Shown one piece after another: positions 41,575-48,654 of a stretch of 64,000 nt of DNA. The DNA is from Bacteroidetes bacterium GWF2_33_16 (GTDB taxonomy: Bacteria > Bacteroidota > Bacteroidia > Bacteroidales > UBA12077), in NCBI GenBank assembly GCA_001768565.1, contig MEOE01000014.1, forward strand, positions 18,267 to 82,266, in the 5' to 3' direction. The translations under genes and the position numbers were made by a program. Within the stretch, counting starts at the first letter, position 1. Each line of letters starts with the position of its first letter. The notes beneath the pieces were generated by a model that was given only the letters and a program-made list of their open reading frames with translations, was not told the origin of the DNA and made no database searches.

Positions 41575-44031
41575 ATGATTAGTAAGAAAATAGTTGGTGT
41601 TATTATTTTAGTATGTTTAAGTTTCTCGGTATTAAGTGCTCAAAATCCTGATTCTCTGCGCAAAATAATCTACTCTGATAAGAAGGAAGAATCTATAAAA
41701 TCAGCACTGGAATTAAGTAGTTTTTTTCAATATCAGAATACAGATAGTGCATTAAAATATGTAAATCTTACTATAGATTTAATCGGGAAACGTAAATTTC
41801 CTGATTTAAGATATAAAGCATATATTATTAAAGGCAATATTTATGAAGATTTGGGACAAACGGATTCTGCTTTAAAATATTATAATAATGCGTTAAAACA
41901 GGCCAATGATTTAGGCAAGGAGCAGAAAATTGCAGATTGCTACAATAATATTGGAAGAATATATAAGAAACGCCAGTTATACGATAGTGCAACTATCCTG
42001 TATGAAAAGGCTCTTCAGATTAATACCGAGATTAAAGATTCAGTAAATTTAGGTGTAGTGTTAAATAATATAGGTAACCTGAATTCAGAACAAGCAAATT
42101 ATTCTGCAGCACTTGTTTATCTTACGCAGGCAGGCGAAATTTTCGAATCCATAAAAAACTATAATTATGCATCGTATGTGCTTAATAATGTTGGCAATAT
42201 ATACTATTTTATTGGCGATTATGATCGGGCAGCAGATAGCTACTATAAAGTATTGAGATTTTCAAAAGAAATAAATGACTTGGTTTTAGAAGCTGGTGCA
42301 TATAATAATCTGGCTATTACGCATAAAAGCCTCGAAAATTATGAACGTTCACTTTACTATTTGCAACAGGCACTTGATATATATAATAAAACGAATGATA
42401 TTCAAAATAAACATAAGACACTACATAATTTCGGAGTTACTTATTTAAGTGCAGAACAATACGATAGCGCCTATGTATATTACCTCAAATCGCTTGAGAT
42501 TACAACCAGGATTAATGATCTAAAATCAATTGGGGAAACAATTGGTGAGCTTGGCGAAGTTTTTATGAAGAAAAATATGCCAGATTCAGCAAGGATCTAT
42601 TTTGAAAAAGCTATCAAAATAAGCCAATCCATAAAAGATCCTTTAAACGAAAGCTTGTGCAAATATCGATTAGGAGTACTGTATTTAAAACAAGATAATC
42701 TGAAATTAAGTGAAATATGCTTAAATGATGCATTGAATATTTCGTCACAAATTGGTGTAATCGAAAGATCAATGGATATTTATTCTTACTTGTCGAAAAT
42801 TTATGAGAAAAAGGGGGATTATAAAAAGGCATTTTTTTATTATAATGATTATTCGGCATTAGCTGATTCTATTCTTGGTCAGGAAAATAAAATTGTGGTT
42901 GAAGAACTCGAAACAAAGTATGAAGTTGATCAGAAAAATGTGCAGATTGAATTATTAAAGAAAAACGATATTATAAGCCAGTTAGAATTAAAACGCAAGA
43001 CATTGGTATTTTACTTCTCACTTGTAGTTATATTTTTTATGCTCATATCCATTGTTTTTGCTCTTGTTACAAATAAACGTAGAAAAAGAATGAATGAGAT
43101 TCTATTGAAACAGAATCATGAAATTAGTGAGCAAAAAGAAGAGATACAATCCCAGCGTGATGAAATTGAAGCACATCGTGATCTGGTTTATAATCAGAAA
43201 CAAGATATTGAAATAACTCATCTTAAAATTTCTGAGAGTATTGAATATGCTCAAGTAATTCAAGAATCAATTTTACCCGATACAGAAATCCTTAAAGAAA
43301 ATGTTTCTGATTTTTTTGTATTTTTTAAACCTAAAGATGTTGTAAGTGGCGACTTTTATTGGTGGGCAAATGTTGAAAATTGTACTGTTATAGCAGCGGT
43401 TGATTGCACTGGGCATGGTGTTCCGGGTGCATTTATGAGTATGCTTGGTATTTCATTCTTACGCGAAATAGTAATGAAAGAATATATTACACATCCAGGA
43501 GTTATTTTGAGGAAACTGCGTAAAGAAATTGTCAAAAGCTTAAAACAGAAGGACGAACTTGGAGCCCCACGCGATGGAATGGATATGGCGCTTATTAGTA
43601 TTAATCACGAAACAAATATAATGGAGTTTGCCGGAGCACATAATCCAGTATATATAATTAGCAAAACAATAAAAAAACCCGATAATAAGTTATTTCAGAT
43701 GTATACTCTTGATGGGGTGGAGGAAAAACTCCTTGAAATTAAACCAGATAAAATGCCAATTGCTATTTATTACCGAATGGATCCGTTTACAAATCATGAG
43801 ATTCAATTAGAAAGGGGAGATCAGATTTATATGTTTAGCGATGGATTTGTAGATCAATTTGGAGGCGATGATAAGAAACGTTTCATGTATGGAGCCTTTC
43901 GTGAGCTACTGCTAAAAATAGCAAATAAACCCCTGGAAACGCAAAAGGAGATAATTGAAAATACTTTTGATTATTGGAAAGGTACTCACGAACAAATAGA
44001 TGATGTTGTGGTACTTGGTATAAAAATCTAA
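41575..44031 (+). CDS. TPR-transmembrane-SpoIIE serine phosphatase, copy 2
   Basis: The 818-residue paralogue of the gene at 39324 has the same layout: signal peptide, about nine periplasmic TPR repeats (40-440), a transmembrane helix near 475-497, coiled coil and SpoIIE phosphatase (about 580-818). The phosphatase halves of the two genes are nearly identical even in DNA sequence, while the TPR halves are strongly diverged. It begins 28 bases after copy 1. The two probably sense different inputs and act on the same target. Confidence 0.9.
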   Translation: MISKKIVGVIILVCLSFSVLSAQNPDSLRKIIYSDKKEESIKSALELSSFFQYQNTDSALKYVNLTIDLIGKRKFPDLRYKAYIIKGNIYEDLGQTDSALKYYNNALKQANDLGKEQKIADCYNNIGRIYKKRQLYDSATILYEKALQINTEIKDSVNLGVVLNNIGNLNSEQANYSAALVYLTQAGEIFESIKNYNYASYVLNNVGNIYYFIGDYDRAADSYYKVLRFSKEINDLVLEAGAYNNLAITHKSLENYERSLYYLQQALDIYNKTNDIQNKHKTLHNFGVTYLSAEQYDSAYVYYLKSLEITTRINDLKSIGETIGELGEVFMKKNMPDSARIYFEKAIKISQSIKDPLNESLCKYRLGVLYLKQDNLKLSEICLNDALNISSQIGVIERSMDIYSYLSKIYEKKGDYKKAFFYYNDYSALADSILGQENKIVVEELETKYEVDQKNVQIELLKKNDIISQLELKRKTLVFYFSLVVIFFMLISIVFALVTNKRRKRMNEILLKQNHEISEQKEEIQSQRDEIEAHRDLVYNQKQDIEITHLKISESIEYAQVIQESILPDTEILKENVSDFFVFFKPKDVVSGDFYWWANVENCTVIAAVDCTGHGVPGAFMSMLGISFLREIVMKEYITHPGVILRKLRKEIVKSLKQKDELGAPRDGMDMALISINHETNIMEFAGAHNPVYIISKTIKKPDNKLFQMYTLDGVEEKLLEIKPDKMPIAIYYRMDPFTNHEIQLERGDQIYMFSDGFVDQFGGDDKKRFMYGAFRELLLKIANKPLETQKEIIENTFDYWKGTHEQIDDVVVLGIKI

Positions 44032-44064
44032 TCTTTCTCGATAGGCTTAATTGATAATTGGAAC

Positions 44065-44137
44065 GCCTTCTTAGCTCAGTTGGTAGAGCAGCTCATTCGT
44101 AATGAGCAGGTCGCGGGTTCGAATCCCGTGGAAGGCT
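44065..44137 (+). tRNA. tRNA-Thr (anticodon CGT)
   Basis: A full cloverleaf of 73 bases is visible. The acceptor stem is GCCTTCT/GGAAGGC (one G-U), the D stem GCTC/GAGC, and the anticodon stem GCTCA/TGAGC with loop TTCGTAA, giving anticodon CGT. The T arm is GCGGG-TTCGAAT-CCCGT. CCA is not encoded. The discriminator base is T. A degenerate inverted repeat starts a few bases after it. Confidence 0.96.
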
Positions 44138-44140
44138 CTA

Positions 44141-44252
44141 CTGGTGAATAGTGATCAGTGAGAAGTGAGCTGTGAGTGATAGAAAAGCTATTTGTCAAGC
44201 TTAAAACCCTAACTCACCAATCCATTCACCATTCACTAATCACAGTTTACTA
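44141..44252. repeat. degenerate inverted-repeat element, family A
   Basis: Left arm is a degenerate tandem of GTGAATAGTGA-like units (44142-44180). The right arm (44211-44250) is the same pattern on the opposite strand (CATTCACCATTCACTAATCAC), with a short AT-rich middle. It sits directly 3' of the tRNA gene. Confidence 0.65.
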
Positions 44253-44256
44253 ATCC

Positions 44257-44297
44257 GATTTGCTTTTTACCTCAGAATTTCTGAACTTGAGGTTTGT
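44257..44297 (+). promoter_or_regulatory. promoter block shared by the first two fibre genes
   Basis: GATTTGCTTTTTACCT, then a TCTGAA core and an A/G-rich ...GTTTGTT, is repeated almost unchanged at 46270-46311 before the next fibre gene. In this copy the -7 position reads GAGGTTTG. Confidence 0.45.
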
Positions 44298-44318
44298 TAA
44301 ACCCTAAATATCAATTAT

Positions 44319-46151
44319 ATGAAAAAACTTATTTACTCAGTTATTCTGATTGTTATTTCATTTATTCAGGTTTATAGTCAAATACCAGAAAAGTTCAATT
44401 ATCAGGGAGTGTTACGAAATTCTGCAGGTGAACTAGTAAAAAACACATCCATAACAGTTAAAATATCTTTATTACAAGGAAACACATCGGGTGATGTTGT
44501 GTACTCAGAAAACTATACAGTTAGTACAAATAATTATGGTCAGTTTACGGTTCAGGTTGGAGGAGGAACAGTATTATTCAGTACTTTTAATAGTATTGAT
44601 TGGTCACAACAGTTGTATCAGAAAACTGAAATTGCTTATCCTGCTGGAGGTACATTAGTTGATATGGGAACAATCCAATTAATTTCGGTTCCATATTCAA
44701 ACTATTCAGGAAAAGCAAAAGTCCTTGATAATAATTTGCTTTATTTCACCGATACGGATACCTTATTTGCAGTAAAAGACCGCGATGGAAACATTGTATT
44801 TGCAGTATTTCCAGATGGAGCTAAAGTTTATACTAATATTGATTCCAAAGGCAAGGTTGGTGGATTTGCAGTAAGTGGCCGAACACCAACAAAATTGGGC
44901 GAAGAAATTGAATATTTCAGAGTAACACCAGACAGTACCAGAGTTTGGGTTAACGATTCAATTGGAACAAAAGGCAAAGTTGGTGGATTTGCAGTAAGTG
45001 GCCGCACGCCAACTAAAGGAATTATAAATGATTATTTATTTGTAACCTCCGATAGTACACGAGTTTATATTAATGATTCCTCAACAACAAAGGGAAGAGT
45101 AGGCGGTTTTGCAATAAGTGGCCGTACTCAAACGAAAGGTGAGGTAAAACCGTTTACTTCATTAACACCTGAAAATTACCTTATAGGTCATCGCAGTGGG
45201 TCTTCAATCACCACTGGTCGTTATAATTCGTTCTTTGGTTACGAGGCAGGATTCTCAAATACATCAGGAAATAGTAATATTATACAGGGCTATAAATCGG
45301 GGTATTCGAATACACTTGGCTCGTATAATATTTTTCTTGGAGATTCTGCCGGATTTTCCAATACAAGTGGAGAAATAAATATCTTTATGGGTTATAAGGC
45401 TGGTTCCTCAAATACCACAGGTAGTTATAATGTTCTCATAGGTGACTCTGCAGGTGTTTCTAATACAACTGGTGTTGCAAATATTTTTATTGGTCCTTGG
45501 GCTGGTTACCAGAATACAACTGGAGATCGAAATGTGATTGTTGGTGTTGCTGGTTATGAAAATAATACTGGTTTTAGTAATGTCTTTTTAGGAACCTTTT
45601 CAGGAACCAAAAACCATGATGGAAATAGAAATGTTTATATTGGTGATAATGCAGGAGGTAATATTTCAGGAGGACAAGAAAATGTATTTGTTGGTAAAAG
45701 TTCTGGCTGGAAAACAACAAGTGGTAATCGTAATGTATTTTTAGGAGCATGGTCAGGAAATAATTCTGATTCTGCTAATTTTTGTGTTTTTATTGGAACA
45801 AGTGCAGGTTGGAACTCTGATGGAGGATGGAGAAATATATTTATTGGGCCATTTGCTGGTTATTCGAACAGTGGAACCGATAATGTTTTTATTGGCAATG
45901 AAGCAGGTTATTATGAAACAACTTCAAATAAGCTTTATATCTCTAATACATCTACCATCTCACCATTAATTTATGGTGAATTTGATAATGCTGCTTTAAA
46001 GTTTAATGCAAAAGTAAATATTAGAGATTTTATGGTGCTTGAGCCACGAAACACAGCTCCTGAAAGTCCAGCCAAAGGAACAGTTTACTTCGATAATAAC
46101 GATAACAAAGCCAAGATGTGGGACGGAACTACCTGGCAATCGCTTTGGTAG
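44319..46151 (+). CDS. secreted fibre-like repeat protein 1
   Basis: The 610-residue protein has a signal peptide (to about residue 21) and a beta-rich head domain beginning QIPEKFNYQGVLRNSAGELV (about 22-130). Three modules of about 40 residues begin with KGKVGGFAVSGRTPTK-type motifs at Lys177, Lys218 and Lys258. About eleven 20-24-residue repeats of the pattern N-(I/V)-F-(I/L)-G-x-x-(A/S)-G follow (about 300-545), which should form a beta-solenoid shaft. The C-terminus is NNDNKAKMWDGTTWQSLW. It has no S74 domain and no type IX secretion signal that I recognise. Its last 65 residues are nearly repeated in the pseudogene at 51633-51983. Function unknown, probably surface or matrix fibre. Confidence 0.85.
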   Translation: MKKLIYSVILIVISFIQVYSQIPEKFNYQGVLRNSAGELVKNTSITVKISLLQGNTSGDVVYSENYTVSTNNYGQFTVQVGGGTVLFSTFNSIDWSQQLYQKTEIAYPAGGTLVDMGTIQLISVPYSNYSGKAKVLDNNLLYFTDTDTLFAVKDRDGNIVFAVFPDGAKVYTNIDSKGKVGGFAVSGRTPTKLGEEIEYFRVTPDSTRVWVNDSIGTKGKVGGFAVSGRTPTKGIINDYLFVTSDSTRVYINDSSTTKGRVGGFAISGRTQTKGEVKPFTSLTPENYLIGHRSGSSITTGRYNSFFGYEAGFSNTSGNSNIIQGYKSGYSNTLGSYNIFLGDSAGFSNTSGEINIFMGYKAGSSNTTGSYNVLIGDSAGVSNTTGVANIFIGPWAGYQNTTGDRNVIVGVAGYENNTGFSNVFLGTFSGTKNHDGNRNVYIGDNAGGNISGGQENVFVGKSSGWKTTSGNRNVFLGAWSGNNSDSANFCVFIGTSAGWNSDGGWRNIFIGPFAGYSNSGTDNVFIGNEAGYYETTSNKLYISNTSTISPLIYGEFDNAALKFNAKVNIRDFMVLEPRNTAPESPAKGTVYFDNNDNKAKMWDGTTWQSLW

Positions 46152-46163
46152 TTCACGAAAATT

Positions 46164-46247
46164 ATTACGCAAAGTAAGCGCAGAGATCCGCAAAATACTA
46201 TTCTCTGCGAAGCTCTGCGTTTTTTTCTCTGTGAATCTTTGCGTAAT
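46164..46247. repeat. inverted-repeat element, family B
   Basis: Perfect 11-bp ends ATTACGCAAAG (46164-46174) and CTTTGCGTAAT (46237-46247) enclose inner inverted copies of CGCAGAG/CTCTGCG. The 84-bp element can fold into one long hairpin and may terminate transcription of fibre gene 1. Confidence 0.75.
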
Positions 46248-46269
46248 AAATAATTGCATACTAATTCCT

Positions 46270-46311
46270 GATTTGCTTTTTACCTGAAATTTTCTGAAAT
46301 TTAGATTTGTT
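46270..46311 (+). promoter_or_regulatory. promoter block of fibre gene 2
   Basis: Copy of the block at 44257-44297. Here the -7 position is TAGATTTG at 46302-46309, an exact TAnnTTTG match, 30 bases before the ATG. Confidence 0.55.
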
Positions 46312-46339
46312 TCCCCCTTAATTATTAATAATCAGCAAT

Positions 46340-48331
46340 ATGAGAAAATTAGTTTTGTTGTTAATCTGTATTTCCTTACTGGATTTACAGGCCATTAGTC
46401 AGATTCCTGAGAAATTCAATTACCAGGGCGTATTGCGAAATACCTCAGGCGAACTGGTAAAAAATACCTCGATAACAGTTAAAATATCGCTACTGCAAGG
46501 TATTACTATGGATACTCTTGTTTATTCCGAAAGCCATACAGTTGGCACAAATAATTATGGACAGTTTACTATTCAGGTTGGAGGTGGAACAGCATTAAAT
46601 AGCATTTTTAATAGTATTGATTGGTCAAAACAATTGTACCAGAAAATCGAAGTTGCCAATCCTGCTGGAGGTACATTAGTTGATATGGGAACAATCCAAT
46701 TAATTTCGGTTCCATATTCAAACTATTCTGGCAAAGCAAAGCTTCTTGATAATAATCTTCTTTATTTTACCGATACAGATACCTTATTTGCAGTAAAAGA
46801 CCATAATGGGAATATAGTTTTTGCAGTTTTTACCGATGGAGCCAAAGTTTATGTAAATGAGGCTTCAAAGGGAAAAGTAGGAGGATTTGCTGTTAGTGGT
46901 CGAACTCCAACAAAATTAGGAGAAGAAACTGAGTATTTTAGGGTTACTTCTGATAGTACCAGAATCTATATTGTTGATACTTTAACATCAAAAGGTTCAG
47001 TAGGAGGATTTGCTGTTAGTGGCCGTACTCCAACAAAAGGTATTCTAAACGAATATCTTTTTATAACAGCCGATAGTACACGTATTTATGTAAATGATTC
47101 TATATCAGCCAAAGGCAAAGTAGGAGGATTTGCTGTAAGTGGAAGAACACCTACTAAAGGATATAGTAACGATTATTTGCATGTTACAGCCGATAGTACA
47201 CGTATTTTTACTAGAGATACAATTAGCGGATTTAGTATTAAAGACAATAGAGAAGGTAAACTATTAAGTTATATGAAACTAACTCCAATAAATTATTTTA
47301 TTGGACATAATGCTGGGAAGAATAATACTACGGGTAGATTCAACTCAATTATTGGTTATGAATCTGCTTTTAATAATACCGAGGGTAGTGATAATGTTTT
47401 TTTTGGCTACCAGTGTGGTTATTCAAATAAGTTAGGTCTTAATAATATTTTTATTGGTAAAAGTGCTGGATATAATAATGTAGGTGAAATTCAGACAGAA
47501 CCTTACTATCTTGAATATGGTTCATATAATATTTTTATTGGTAATAGCTCAGGATATAGTAATGTTTCAGGTTGGACAAATTGTTTTTTGGGTAATTTTT
47601 CTGGTTATGGTAATTTAACGGGCTCTGATAATACCTTTATAGGAAACTTTGCAGGAGAAAGTAATACTAGTGGATGGGAAAATACTTCTTTGGGTGCGTT
47701 TTCAAGCAGGTCTAATTTAACGGGCGTTCAGAATGTAACCATCGGATTTTATAGTGGTAATAAGAATACTGGAAGTTCTAATACTTTTGTGGGCGCAAAC
47801 TCTGGTATTGATAATACATCAGGGCAAAACAATACCATAATAGGGTATAATGCTAATGTATCCGATAGTTCTTTATTTAATGCTACAGCTATAGGTAGTG
47901 GCTCAATTGTTAATTCAAGTAATAAAATTGTTCTGGGAAATTCTTCTGCAATTACAGTTGGAGGTTATGGAAATTGGAGCAATTACTCTGATCGCAGGTT
48001 GAAAGAAAATATTGTTTATAAAAATGATCTTGGACTAAATTTTATCATGGGTTTAAAAACAGTATCGTATAATTATAAGGATGACATAAATAAAAAACGT
48101 AGAGATGGTCTTGTTGCTCAGGATGTCCAACAAATTCTTGACGATCTAAATATTAATTTTAGTGGGCTAGTGATAGATAATGATTCGATGAAAACAATGA
48201 ATTTGTCATATAGTGATTTTGTAATTCCTTTAATAAATGCTGTTCAGGAGCAACAAAATAAGATTGATGTTTTAATAAATGAAAATCAGAAATTAAAACA
48301 ACGATTAGAGAAATTAGAAAAAAATAATTAA
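46340..48331 (+). CDS. secreted fibre-like repeat protein 2 with S74 chaperone domain
   Basis: The 663-residue paralogue of fibre protein 1 has the same signal peptide-head layout (QIPEKFNYQGVLRN) and three GGFAVSGRTPTK modules (about residues 175-290). N-x-F-x-G-x-x-(A/S)-G solenoid repeats follow (about 310-530), then a C-terminal intramolecular chaperone domain of peptidase family S74 from Ser550 (SDRRLKEN; Ser550/Lys555 is the likely cleavage dyad). The last 35 residues are a trimeric-type coiled coil. In phage tail spikes such domains trimerise the fibre and then cut themselves off. No other phage genes are present, so this is a cellular fibre. Confidence 0.87.
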   Translation: MRKLVLLLICISLLDLQAISQIPEKFNYQGVLRNTSGELVKNTSITVKISLLQGITMDTLVYSESHTVGTNNYGQFTIQVGGGTALNSIFNSIDWSKQLYQKIEVANPAGGTLVDMGTIQLISVPYSNYSGKAKLLDNNLLYFTDTDTLFAVKDHNGNIVFAVFTDGAKVYVNEASKGKVGGFAVSGRTPTKLGEETEYFRVTSDSTRIYIVDTLTSKGSVGGFAVSGRTPTKGILNEYLFITADSTRIYVNDSISAKGKVGGFAVSGRTPTKGYSNDYLHVTADSTRIFTRDTISGFSIKDNREGKLLSYMKLTPINYFIGHNAGKNNTTGRFNSIIGYESAFNNTEGSDNVFFGYQCGYSNKLGLNNIFIGKSAGYNNVGEIQTEPYYLEYGSYNIFIGNSSGYSNVSGWTNCFLGNFSGYGNLTGSDNTFIGNFAGESNTSGWENTSLGAFSSRSNLTGVQNVTIGFYSGNKNTGSSNTFVGANSGIDNTSGQNNTIIGYNANVSDSSLFNATAIGSGSIVNSSNKIVLGNSSAITVGGYGNWSNYSDRRLKENIVYKNDLGLNFIMGLKTVSYNYKDDINKKRRDGLVAQDVQQILDDLNINFSGLVIDNDSMKTMNLSYSDFVIPLINAVQEQQNKIDVLINENQKLKQRLEKLEKNN

Positions 48332-48654
48332 ATAATTTTTAAACTTCATCAATGATTAAAATGATTTTGTCAATTATAATATGACTTCTCTTTTATAATT
48401 CATTATATTGAAAATCTTAAAATTCAGTTCCTGTGTTGAGAATTCGAAATTTTTATTAAACACCTTGAATTTTCTAAAAATAATAAGTTGGATTTTGTCA
48501 TTTAAAATCAGTGGGTTAATTCGTTGGATCTTTATTATTTGATTAAAATATTGATTATTAAATTAAATTGAATGAAATTGAATGAAATTTAATATGAATT
48601 CTTAATTATAATATAAACTGAATCCTAAACTAATAGGATTTAATACGCATTAAT
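48332..48654 (+). other. 323-base AT-rich gap, no gene
   Basis: No coding potential is seen. It holds a tandem TTGAATGAAA pair (about 48568-48590) and the inverted repeat at 48621-48640. No clear TAnnTTTG box or terminator. Confidence 0.6.
48621..48640 (+). promoter_or_regulatory. inverted repeat just upstream of fibre gene 3
   Basis: AATCCTA / TAGGATT, perfect 7-bp arms with a 6-base spacer, lies 14 bases before the ATG at 48655. It could be an operator or an mRNA hairpin; there is no T-run. Confidence 0.35.

Noticed and set aside
44065..44252. tRNA gene as an integration site with the following repeat as attachment remnant
   Set aside because: The repeat does not copy the tRNA 3' end, and no integrase or flanking duplicate was seen.
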